64,000 nt of DNA from Bog-473 sp963745665 (GTDB lineage Bacteria > Actinomycetota > Acidimicrobiia > Acidimicrobiales > RAAP-2): positions 248,001 through 312,000 of the forward strand of contig CAVUYE010000002.1 in the NCBI GenBank assembly GCA_963745665.1, in the 5' to 3' direction. Positions 1 through 9,393 of the stretch are shown here, piece after piece; within the stretch, counting starts at the first letter, position 1, and each line of letters begins with the position of its first letter. A program made the position numbers and the translations under genes. Under the pieces are notes generated by a model. It saw only the letters and a program-made list of their open reading frames with translations. It was not told where the DNA came from and did no database searches.

Positions 1-1204
1 GGCCTTGAGCTCTTCCCTGACGACGTGGTGGTGATCGACGAGGCCGCCATGGTCGGGACTCGCGACCTCGCCACGCTCATCGAGAAGACCGAGCGCGCCG
101 GCGCCAAAACCGTTCTCGTCGGCGATCCCCGGCAGCTCCCCGAAATCAAGAGCCGGTGGCGCCTTCGCCGCCATCGTCGGGCGTGTCGGCGCCGTCGAGC
201 TCACCGAGAACCGGCGACAGCGCGAGGCGTGGGAGCGCACCGCCCTCGACGCTCTGCGGCTAGGTCGCGCCGAGATCGCTCTCGCCAGCTACGACCGCGC
301 CGGCAGGGTCCGGGTTGCCCCGACGCTTGCCAAGGCCCAGACGCTGCTCGTCGAGTCCTGGCTCAGGTCATACCTCGCGGGCGACGACGCCGTCATGATG
401 GCACCGGCGCGGCGAGAGGTCGCCGCGCTCAACGACGCCGCCCGCAGCGCGTTACGGAACGCGGGACGCCTTGGCCCCGAAGCCCTAATGGTGGGCGAGA
501 GCGGGATCGCGCTCGGTGACAAGGTCGTGTGCCTGCGCAACGACCGGCACCTCGGCGTGGTCAACGGCACGGTGGGAACGGTCGAGCGCTGCCAGCTCGG
601 AGGCCTGGTGATTACGACTCGCGACGGCCCTCGCCACCTCCCGGCGCGCTATCTCGAGGAAGGGCATCTGGCGCATGGCTACGCGCTCACGGTGCACAAG
701 GCCCAAGGACTCACCGTCGAGACCGCCTATGTGCTCGCCACCGAGAACCTCTCCCGAGAGGCCGGCTACGTCGCCATGAGCAGGGCGCGCGCAGGCACCG
801 AGCTCTTCGTGCCGCTGGGCGCTGCCGAAGACTCGCCCAGGCACGATCCGCGCCAACCCGCCGCTGATCCGATGGCGCTCACGGCGCGGCGACTGGCGAC
901 GTCGCGGGCCAAGCAGCTGGCCTCGTCCGAGCTCGCTCCGATAGCGGCGGCGCTGGCCGATGCCGCCGGGGGAATGGTCGAGCGCTCGGTCTATCGTGAT
1001 CAAGCGCAGATTGGAGGTGGCCATGGGACCTCGAGCGATGATCCGGACTCGGCGGGCGCCGAGGTGCTGGGCCGCCACAGAACACTTCACGACGCGATGA
1101 ACTTGGCAATCGAGACTCGCGAGCGGGTCGAGTCCGAGCTGGCCCGAAGTAGCTGGGGCCGCGAACCGACCCAGCTCGATCGCTCGAGAGGCCGGGGCCG
1201 GTGA
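1..1204 (+). pseudogene. Relaxase/TraA-type conjugative helicase, C-terminal part, frameshifted
   Basis: This is the C-terminal superfamily-1 helicase half of a MobF/TraA-like relaxase, which unwinds the transferred strand during conjugation; the N-terminal nicking domain would lie left of the window. From base 1 the frame reads a Walker B segment (VVIDEAAMVG) and motif III (VGDPRQLPEI). At about base 151 one extra base throws the frame; from base 152 the expected continuation (AGGAFAAIVGR, then ELTENRRQ) resumes in frame 2 and runs to the stop at 1202-1204. The C-terminal half has the UvrD_C_2-type signature HGYALTVHKAQGLT and VAMSRAR. The stop overlaps the GTG of the coupling-protein gene (GTGA), as in transfer operons. 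The break may be a sequencing insertion or a true inactivation. Confidence 0.85.
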
Positions 1205-2625
1205 GAAAGAAGAAGCGATCGCTCCCCGAGCCGCCAGTATCGGGCTCGGCGTTCCCGACCGAAGTCCCGGGCCGACCCTGGTGGGGCCTCTACAGCGGCG
1301 ACGGCACCGATGGGTATTGCTGGGCCGGCCCCGAGTCTTCCTTGCTGGTCGTCGGCCCGCCGCGTTCTGGCAAGACCAGCTGTCTCGTCGTCCCCAATGT
1401 GCTCGACGCTCCGGCCGCAGTGGTCTCGACCTCGACGAAACCCGACGTCCTCGAAGCCACGGTGTTCCGGCGATTCGCGCTCGGGAACTGCTTCATCTTT
1501 GACCCCACGGGATCGACCCCCTTGCCCCAGGGAACCCATCCGCTGCGTTGGTCGCCCGTGGTCGGCTGCGACACCTTCGAGGCCGCCGTGGCCATGGCGC
1601 ATGCACTGGGCTCGGCGGCTCGACCGGGTTCGACATTGAGCGAATCGGCTCACTGGGTCGAGCGCGCCGAGGGGCTCTTGGCCCCCCTGCTCTTCGCGGC
1701 CAATGTCGCCGAGAGGGACATGGCGAGCGTGTGCCGCTGGGTGCTGGCGAGAGATCTGCGTGAACCGTTGGCCGCGCTGGAGGACTCGGGAAACGAGATG
1801 GCCCAGGTCGTCCTCTCAGGAGTGCTGGGTACCGAGGACCGCGAGCGCTCGGGGATCTTCTCGACCGCCTCGGGTCTGCTGGCCGCCTATCGCTCCGAGG
1901 CCGCGCTGGCCACGACGATGAATCCCAACTTCGACCCGGGAGCGTTTGCGAGCTCCACCGACGCCCTCTACGTCTGCGCCCCGGCGCATGCACAAGAGCG
2001 CCTGGCCCCCATTGTCGTTGCCCTGCTCGAGCAAATCCGTAGCGCCGTCTACGCCCCGCCCCGAGGCGCCGCACCGGTCGTCTTCGCCCTCGACGAGGTT
2101 GCTTCGATCGCACCACTTCCGTCCTTACCTGCCTTGGCAGCCGAGGGTGGGGGTCAGGGCCTGATCACCTTGGCCTGTCTCCAGGACCTCGCCCAAGCCC
2201 GGGCGCGGTGGGGCGACGTGGCCGACGGCTTCTTCTCCTTGTTCAACACCAAGCTCGTCCTGCCCGGGATCGGCGACTACCGCACCCTCCAACTGATCTC
2301 TGCCCTGGCCGGCGACGAGAACGTTCCGACGCGCTCGGTCAACGTTCCTCAGCGTGGATGGTCCACGCTGCTCAGCGGCCAAAGCCATCCGGCGTCGGTG
2401 ACCCACTCGTCGGTGTGGCGTCCACGCCTTCCCGTAGACGCCGTAGCCCACGGCCAGCCGGGGCAGGCTCTGTGTCTAGAAGCCGGCAGGCTCGCATACC
2501 AGCGGATGGTGCCCTGGTGGGAGCACCGCGCCTGGAGTTCGATCGCTCGGGCGAACCACTCGCTCTTCGGCGAGGTGGTGCGCAGCGAGCCCGACGACAT
2601 GGCCGGAGCGTGGAGCGGGCCATAA
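1201..2625 (+). CDS. VirD4/TraG-like type IV coupling ATPase
   Basis: Predicted type IV secretion coupling protein of 474 aa that would bring the relaxase-DNA complex to the mating channel. The Walker A loop is VVGPPRSGKTS near residue 50, followed by VVSTSTKPDVL, a strand typical of TraG/VirD4 proteins. A Walker B-like FALDEVASIAPLPSLPAL lies near residue 298 and the sensor-type segment ITLACLQDLAQARARWG follows, matching TraM-recognition/TraG C-terminal families. No clear N-terminal membrane anchor is visible, so it may be a soluble TraD/TraM-type variant or pair with a separate membrane protein. It starts with GTG overlapping the relaxase stop, so the two are translationally coupled. Confidence 0.85.
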   Translation: MRKKKRSLPEPPVSGSAFPTEVPGRPWWGLYSGDGTDGYCWAGPESSLLVVGPPRSGKTSCLVVPNVLDAPAAVVSTSTKPDVLEATVFRRFALGNCFIFDPTGSTPLPQGTHPLRWSPVVGCDTFEAAVAMAHALGSAARPGSTLSESAHWVERAEGLLAPLLFAANVAERDMASVCRWVLARDLREPLAALEDSGNEMAQVVLSGVLGTEDRERSGIFSTASGLLAAYRSEAALATTMNPNFDPGAFASSTDALYVCAPAHAQERLAPIVVALLEQIRSAVYAPPRGAAPVVFALDEVASIAPLPSLPALAAEGGGQGLITLACLQDLAQARARWGDVADGFFSLFNTKLVLPGIGDYRTLQLISALAGDENVPTRSVNVPQRGWSTLLSGQSHPASVTHSSVWRPRLPVDAVAHGQPGQALCLEAGRLAYQRMVPWWEHRAWSSIARANHSLFGEVVRSEPDDMAGAWSGP

Positions 2626-2632
2626 AGCCACG

Positions 2633-3670
2633 TCACCCAGAGGCAGGAGTGTCCCGGATCAGCGCGTCTTCCCCGAGGGCGGCACGGGCCTGACGCTCGG
2701 CGCGCTGGAGGGCGTCCGGGCCGAGCTCGCCCGATAGCAAGACGTAACGCTCCCACAGTCCAAAGTCAGAGCCGGCCGCGAGCAGCCCTTGGCGAAGCGC
2801 CCATAAAGCGGTATCTACTTGACCCTGTTCGCGACACTGGCGGGCCACGTCCTTGGCCACGTCCGAGACCGCAACCTCGATGTCGGAGATCAAGAACTCG
2901 GAGAACACCCAGCCATACGTGCCGCTCGGGACCGCCTCGAAGGGACGACCCCGCACCAGTCGCATTGCCTCGAGCCGTGCGTCGAGGTCACCGCGTCTCG
3001 TTGCTCTCTGGAATCGCTCCCAGTCGGTGGCCACCGAGTCGGCCAGGCGGTAGCCACCTCCGCTTCCGGTCGGCAGCGCCTCTGGTCCGAGCGACCGGCG
3101 CAGCGAAGACAGATAGGTCCGCATGGTTTTGGCGGATTGCTCCCGGTCGCCGTCGGGCCTGAGCGCGGCTCGGATGGCTTCGCCGCTGACTGGTCCATCG
3201 CGATGCAGCGCCAGGTAACAGAGGAGCTCGGTCACGATGGCTCGCTCCGGGGGCGATCGCCAGCCGACCACTTCGACCGGCCCGAGGATCTTCAACTCGA
3301 CGGACGCTGGCAGCGGGGGCTGTAGGGCCGTCTCGCGTTCCGAAGTCTCGTCACCGAAGGGCGGGATTTCCTCAGCGAAGAGATGCTCGGGTGCCTCATC
3401 GGTAAGCGGGTCGTAGAGGTCAAGACCGAGTGCATCGGCACGAAACGATTCGATGGCTCGATCCACCAGATCTGGACGAACCCCGGGCTTCTCGAGCAAC
3501 CTTGGGAGACCCTTCGGACGGATTCGTGGCGAAGCGAAGTGTTGAAGTGGGGACCTTGAACCGTTGGCGATCCAGATCCAGGACGCCCCTCCGGGCGTGG
3601 CCTCGTGATCAATGGTCGGGCCGTCATAGCCATCGGTGGGTCTGGATCCGACGTCGCTGGTCCCGGCCAT
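2633..3670 (-). CDS. SARP/BTAD-domain protein, probably 5' truncated
   Basis: The C-terminal 240 or so residues match a winged-helix transcriptional activator followed by a bacterial transcriptional activator domain (BTAD). The helix region begins LKILGPVEVVGW and contains KTMRTYLSSLRRSLG; the BTAD segment begins DWERFQRATRRGDLDARLEA and ends RQARAALGEDALI. In conjugative elements of actinobacteria such modules usually sit at the end of longer proteins with membrane and LysM segments. Here the N-terminus is short and low in complexity. The frame stays open to 3820 but the ATG at 3670 is the best start. It is convergent with the coupling-protein gene. The missing N-terminus suggests that the cargo inserted at or near 3.7 kb. 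Confidence 0.7.
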   Translation of the reverse strand: MAGTSDVGSRPTDGYDGPTIDHEATPGGASWIWIANGSRSPLQHFASPRIRPKGLPRLLEKPGVRPDLVDRAIESFRADALGLDLYDPLTDEAPEHLFAEEIPPFGDETSERETALQPPLPASVELKILGPVEVVGWRSPPERAIVTELLCYLALHRDGPVSGEAIRAALRPDGDREQSAKTMRTYLSSLRRSLGPEALPTGSGGGYRLADSVATDWERFQRATRRGDLDARLEAMRLVRGRPFEAVPSGTYGWVFSEFLISDIEVAVSDVAKDVARQCREQGQVDTALWALRQGLLAAGSDFGLWERYVLLSGELGPDALQRAERQARAALGEDALIRDTPASG

Positions 3671-3764
3671 CGGACGAAATTTAGTGCGCGAGGAGTGTCT
3701 ACGCGGGTTGTCCTGATTGCGCGAGGTGGAACAAGCAAAAGCACCCTTATGGCAATCTGCTTGA

Positions 3765-4013
3765 GTGGCGCCTGAGCCCCCTGAGACAATAGCTGCCGGA
3801 CCCGATCGGGCTGACTTCATAGCCAGACTTCACGCCATTGTCGGGTTTGTGGCGGACGTAACCCTCAGGGATGGCACTGCGATCTCGGGGCTCCTCATAG
3901 GAGTCTCAAGCTCGGCCCTCATCCTGGAACGGTGGGATGGAGTAGCTCACCGTCCAGCGGGAGATCCATTCGTCCTGGACCTTGACGCCGTCAGTCGTCT
4001 CACGGTCCCGTAG
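3765..4013 (+). CDS. Small hypothetical protein, possible Sm-like fold
   Basis: An 82-aa open frame with a GTG start and no strong ribosome binding site. The body alternates strands and turns (VTLRDGTAISGLLIGVSS, then ALILERWDG, then FVLDLDAVSRLTVP), a pattern seen in small Sm-like or SH3-like barrels. I do not recognise a named family. It lies 150 bp upstream of the DISARM-like helicase on the same strand and may be an accessory member of that cassette or an unrelated orphan. Its start overlaps the open upstream extension of the BTAD frame on the other strand, which argues for using the shorter BTAD start. Confidence 0.45.
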   Translation: MAPEPPETIAAGPDRADFIARLHAIVGFVADVTLRDGTAISGLLIGVSSSALILERWDGVAHRPAGDPFVLDLDAVSRLTVP

Positions 4014-4163
4014 GCCAATCACCCCGCCTCCTATGGCCCCACGACTGGAGCTGCGGTGAGTCGTCAGGCTCCTCCAGCGGGAAATGCGCTGGTCGGTCGG
4101 GGCTCCCGGCACATCCGTGCCGTACGCTTCAACTGATTTCGACACACGGAACGGGGACGTCAG

Positions 4164-7100
4164 GTGGATATCTTTGAACTGCGCGATGCAACGATCCGCG
4201 ACTATCGGGACTTCATCGGCGGATTCGTCAATATCCGCGATGCCCGGGTCCGGAGCGAAGTCGACGCCGCGCTCGACGAGGGTCGCCTCTGGCCGGAGCC
4301 GTGGCTCTCGCTGAATCCCACTTTCGAACCCGGCGGCAGCATCGCCGACCTCGTTGCCGCTGGCACGCTCCACAGCGAGTGTGACCGAATCTTTCGAGTC
4401 AAGACGGATGCCAACCCAGAGGGCACACCCCTGAACCTTTACCGTCACCAAGTTGCCGCCATTCAAGCGGCGAAGACCGGCGACCCCTATGTGCTTTCCA
4501 CCGGCACGGGCAGCGGCAAGTCCCTCGCCTACATCATCCCCATCGTCGATTTCATCCTCCAACAGGGGCCGGGTCAGGGCATCAAGGCCATCATCGTTTA
4601 CCCGATGAATGCGCTGGCCAACTCGCAGTTCGAAGAGCTGTCGAAGTTCATCAACAAGGGATACCCCGACGAGAAGGGTCCGGTCACCTTCAAGCGATAC
4701 ACCGGCCAGGAATCGGACGAGGAGCGGCAGGCCATCATTGCCAATCCGCCCGACATTCTGCTCACCAACTACGTGATGCTCGAACTCATCTTGACCCGGT
4801 CCATCGAGATCAAGGGCATCGTGCCGAAAGCACGTGGGTTGCAGTTTCTCGTCCTTGACGAGCTGCATACCTACCGAGGCCGGCAGGGAGGTGACGTCTC
4901 CCTTCTGGTGCGCCGTCTCCGAGCGGCCGTGGAGTCGCCAGGAATGCAATGCATCGGTACCTCGGCGACGCTCGCATCAGAAGGCACTCAGGCGGAGCAA
5001 CGGGCTGATATCGCCGCCGTGGCTTCGCGCCTCTTCGGGTCGCCCGTCAACGCCGACCGGGTCATCGGCGAGTCGCTCCTCCAGGTGACGGAGCCCATCG
5101 ACGTTTCGTCTCACGCAGCGGAGATTGCAGTGACCGCGGCTTCCCCTCGCTCCTACGGTGAAGACGACTTTACTGAGTTCCGTTCGGACCCTCTGGCCCG
5201 CTGGCTTGAACAGACAATCGGCCTGACCACCAAGGACGGCGAGCTCGTACGCGCCGACCCCCGCCAGATTGGAAGCGAAGATGGCATCGGTGCGCAACTC
5301 GCACGCGCCGTCGGAGTCGACGTTCAGACAGCCATCGAAGGTGTGCGGTCCGCGCTGCTCGCGGGTTCAACCGTGTTGGACCCTTCTACGAGTAGACCGG
5401 TCTTTGCCTTCCGACTCCACCAGTTCATCTCCCGAGGTTCGAACGTCTTCGCGTCCCCGGAGGCGGAGTCCGAACGCCACATCACCCTGCTCGAACAGCA
5501 GTACGTGCCCGGCGATCGAACGAAGCGCCTCCTGCCCCTCGCGTTTTGCCGCCAGTGTGGGCAGGACTACTACCTCGTTGAGCGGTCACCCGAGATCGAT
5601 GGTGAGCGCCTCCTTCCCAGGGACCTCGGCGACAACGACACCGTCGAGGGCCAGCGCACCCTTGGCTTTCTCTATCTGTCAACCGAGAAGCCGTGGCCCT
5701 TCGACGATGACGAGGCCGTCTTCGACCGCATCCCGCCTGACTGGTTGGAGGAGGGACCGTCCGGTGCGACCAGAGTCCAGAGGAACCAGCGGGACAGGGT
5801 GCCGGTGCGCGTCTGGGTGAGTTCGGACGCCACCATCAGTGCGCACGACAACGGTAAAGCTGCGCTCGGGGCGTACGTACCCGCCGGCTTCCGGTTTTGC
5901 CTGAACTGCGGTGTGGCTTACGCGCCGTCGACCAGGAGCGACGTCGGCAAGCTGTCGACCCTCGGCTTCGAAGGTCGGTCTACATCGACCACGATGTTGG
6001 TGCTCTCCGTCTTGCGCCACCTCGCTGACCAACACGGCGAGGACCAGGTGCCGCGAAAGCTCCTCGATTTCACCGACAACCGCCAGGATGCTTCGCTTCA
6101 AGCCGGCCACTTCAACGACTTCGTTCAGGTCTCACTGCTCCGTTCGGGCCTGTACAAAGCCGTCGAAACCGCAGGGGTCGCGGGGCTCGACTACTTGAAC
6201 ATCGCCCAGAAGGTGTTCGATGCGATGAACCTGCCGCCGGTGGAATACGCGCAGAATCCGGAAGCGAAGCGTGCCGCCAAGGACCAAATCGACCGCGCCC
6301 TCCGAGAAGTGCTCGCCTACCGCATCTATTCCGATCTGCAGGCTGGGTGGAGAGTCACCTCGCCGAACCTAGAACAGGTGGGCCTACTGGAGGTCGCGTA
6401 CACCGATCTCGACGACCTCTGTGGCGACGAGGCAGAGTGGCAGAGCTGCCACACGGCCCTGGCCGAGGCCAGCCCCGCAGTGCGCGGCGAGCTCTGTCGG
6501 GCAATTCTCGACTGGATGCGTCGTGAACTGGCGATCCAAGCAGACGCACTTGACCGTAACCACCACGAGCAGCTCTGGAACCAGTCATACAACAACTTGC
6601 AAGCACCCTGGGCCATCGACGAGAACGAGAGATACCAACTGACGGAAGGGACGGTGGCCTGGCTGTCCGGTAGGCAGCACGACGACCAGCGGAACTGGCT
6701 CAACATCACGCCCCGCTCAGCAGTGGGTCAGCACATCTCGCGTCGAGCGTTTCCCGGCAAGCACCTCAAGGGAACCGAAGTTGCCGAGGTTCTGATTCAG
6801 CTCTTTGACCTGCTTACTGAAAACGGCCTGCTGAAGGATGTCGATGAGCGCGAAATCGACGGGGTGAGGGTCAGCGGATACCAGATTCCCGCGACCGCCC
6901 TCCGCTGGCAGCGTCGGTGCCGGCACCGTCCCCGCACGTGACATCATCCGGGTCCCACGTGCGCCGAAGGACGAGAACGCGGTCAACCAGTTCTTCGTCG
7001 ACTTCTACCGCACGGTGGCGGACGGCCTTATCGGGCTCGAAGCCCGGGAGCACACGGCGCAGGTGCCAAGCGAGGAGCGTCAGAAGCGGGAGGATCTCTT

Positions 7101-9393
7101 CCGGGACAATAAGCTTCCAGTGCTCTTCTGTTCACCCACCATGGAGCTCGGGATCGACATCTCAAGCCTGAACGTGGTTGGTATGCGGAACGTGCCGCCG
7201 ACTCCGGCAAACTATGCCCAGCGTTCGGGCCGGGCCGGTCGGTCGGGTCAGCCAGCTCTTGTATTCACCTACTGCTCGACGGGCTCGGCCCACGACCAGT
7301 ACTTCTTCCGGCGGCCCACCCTCATGGTGTCGGGCAAGATCAAGCCCCCAAGCATCGAGCTGGCCAATGAGGACCTCATTCGGTCCCACGTCCACGCCAT
7401 CTGGCTGGCGGAGACCGGCATGAGTCTCGGCCGGAGCCTCAAAGATGTGCTGAACCTCTCTGGCGACCCGGCCCCGCTGACCCTTCAAGAAGGGATCGCC
7501 ACCGACATCGCCAAGCCAAGCGTCGCCACTCGTTCAAATGCCCGAGCTTTGGAGGTGCTCAGTACCATCAGTGATCAGTTGGCCGGGGCCGAGTGGTGGT
7601 CGGAGAGCTGGCTCGATGAGGCGATCACCGGGGCCGCCCTCAGCTTCGACCGCGCGGCCGACCGGTGGCGCGACCTGTACCGGGCTGCTGACGTGCAGCA
7701 GCGCATTCAGAACGCCGTGAAGCGGGACCACACCAAGTCCGCCGACGAGAAGAAGCGGGCGGAGCGCCTCCGTAGCGAGGCGGAGAAGCAACTGGAGCTG
7801 CTCTTGAACGAGGCGCGGACGGACTTCCAGTCTGACTTCTACTCGTACCGGTACTTCGCCTCTGAGGGGTTCCTGCCCGGCTACAACTTCCCGCGCCTTC
7901 CGATCTCCGCGTACATCCCGGCTCGTCGGAGAGGAAAGTCAACGGAGGACTGGCTGTCGCGTCCCCGGTTCGTAGCTATCCAGGAGTTCGGGCCACAGGC
8001 GCTCATCTATCACGAGGGATCGGTGTACCGGGTGAACCGGGTGATGCTCCCGGTGGCCGAGGACGCTGGGCCGGACGCCGATCCGATCATCACCTCCAGC
8101 GGGATCCAGTGCAACGTCTGCGGCTATCTGCACCTGGGGCCGGCGGGAACGGGTCCGGACCTCTGCCGCCAGTGCGGCAGCATTCTCGAAGACCACGGGG
8201 ACTCGTTCAACAATCTCTTTCGCATGACGTCGGTCTCCACCCGTCGCCACGATCGCATTAACTCCAACATGGAGACCCGACAGCGGAAGGGTTACGAAAT
8301 TCGCACCGGGTTCACCTGGGCGGAGATTGGGGGCCATCCCTCGATCCGGCATGCCGATGTGTTTGGTGCTTCAAGGGACGTACTGGCGACTCTTGATTAC
8401 GGTCACACTGCGACGCTCACGCTCATCAATCTCGGATGGACGAGTCGCAAGAACAAGGGCGAAATCGGCTACCTCCTCGACCTCGACAAAGGCCAGTGGC
8501 AGGGCCGGCCGGGCGACGACGACCCCGACGATCCGATGTCGGCGCGGGTCAAGCGCGTCATTCCCTACGTGGAGGACCGGCGCAACACGCTCGTCTTCGC
8601 CCCGACCCTCGGAGGCGAAGACGAAGACCAGCGCGATCAATTCATGTCCTCGCTGGAGGCCGCCCTCAAGAATGCTGTTCAGGCGACGTACGACCTGGAA
8701 GACATGGAGCTGGCTGCCGCACCGCTCCCGGACCGGGACACCCGCACCTCCATCTTGCTGTACGAAGCCGCCGAGGGGGGCGCGGGGGTGCTCCGCCATC
8801 TCGCCGAAGATCCCACTGCCCTCGTCCAGGTGGCCGGTCAGGCACTCGAGCTGTGCCACTACGACCCAGTTACTGGCGCTGACCGCCACCGCGCTCCTGG
8901 TGCCATCGAGGACTGCGAGGCCGCGTGTTACGACTGCCTGATGTCCTACAGCAATCAGCCCGATCATCCGGTACTCGACCGTCGCCTCATTCGCGACTAC
9001 TTGATGATGATTGCGGGCGGGTCGGTGTCCGCCTCACCGACGCAGCTTTCGCGGGGCGACCACCTCGAAGCCCTCAGAAACCTCTCCCAGTCCGATCTGG
9101 AGCGTGACTGGTTGACCGCGGTGCATGACAATCATTTCCGTCTTCCCGACACCGGGCAGAAGTTGCTCGCCGATTTCGGATCACGGCCGGACTTCATCTA
9201 CGAGGACGCCCACGTGGCGATCTACGTCGATGGCCCCCACCACAAGTACTCCGAGCGCCAGGAGCGGGACATCCAGATGGACGATGCGCTCACGATGGCT
9301 GGATGGACCGTTATCCGCTTCACCGTTGACGATGTTGCTGGGTGGCTGGACGCAATCAGGAAGAATCCTTCGACGTTTGGAGCGGGCGGATGA
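4164..9393 (+). pseudogene. Fused DEAD-box helicase/DUF1998 protein with C-terminal nuclease-like domain, frameshifted
   Basis: Reconstructed length is about 1742 aa, the size of DruE-type or fused DrmA-DrmB helicases. Seen in order: Walker A STGTGSGKS (about residue 112), LDELHTYRG (231), TSATLA (266), paired cysteines CRQCG and CLNCG, the family signature LLDFTDNRQDAS, then motif VI QRSGRAGRSGQ, CNVCG/CRQCG, and a DUF1998-type end with EAAEGGAGVLRHL and CEAACYDCLMSY. The last 60 residues (PDFIYEDAHVAIYVDGPHH, then WTVIRFTVDDV) resemble a DUF559/Vsr-like PD-(D/E)XK nuclease. The frame breaks between about 6899 and 6912 with one extra base after ALRW; the other frame continues without loss. 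The GTG at 4164 is the start. Likely role: ATP-driven DNA translocation and cleavage in phage restriction with the next two genes. Confidence 0.8.

Noticed and set aside
3671..3820. Upstream extension of the BTAD protein
   Set aside because: The extra 50 residues are low in complexity and overlap the plus-strand small gene; they do not resemble the N-terminus of such regulators.
4164..9393. Programmed ribosomal frameshift in the fused helicase
   Set aside because: No slippery heptamer or following stem was visible at about 6909, and other genes in the window are broken with the same sign, so indel or decay is simpler.
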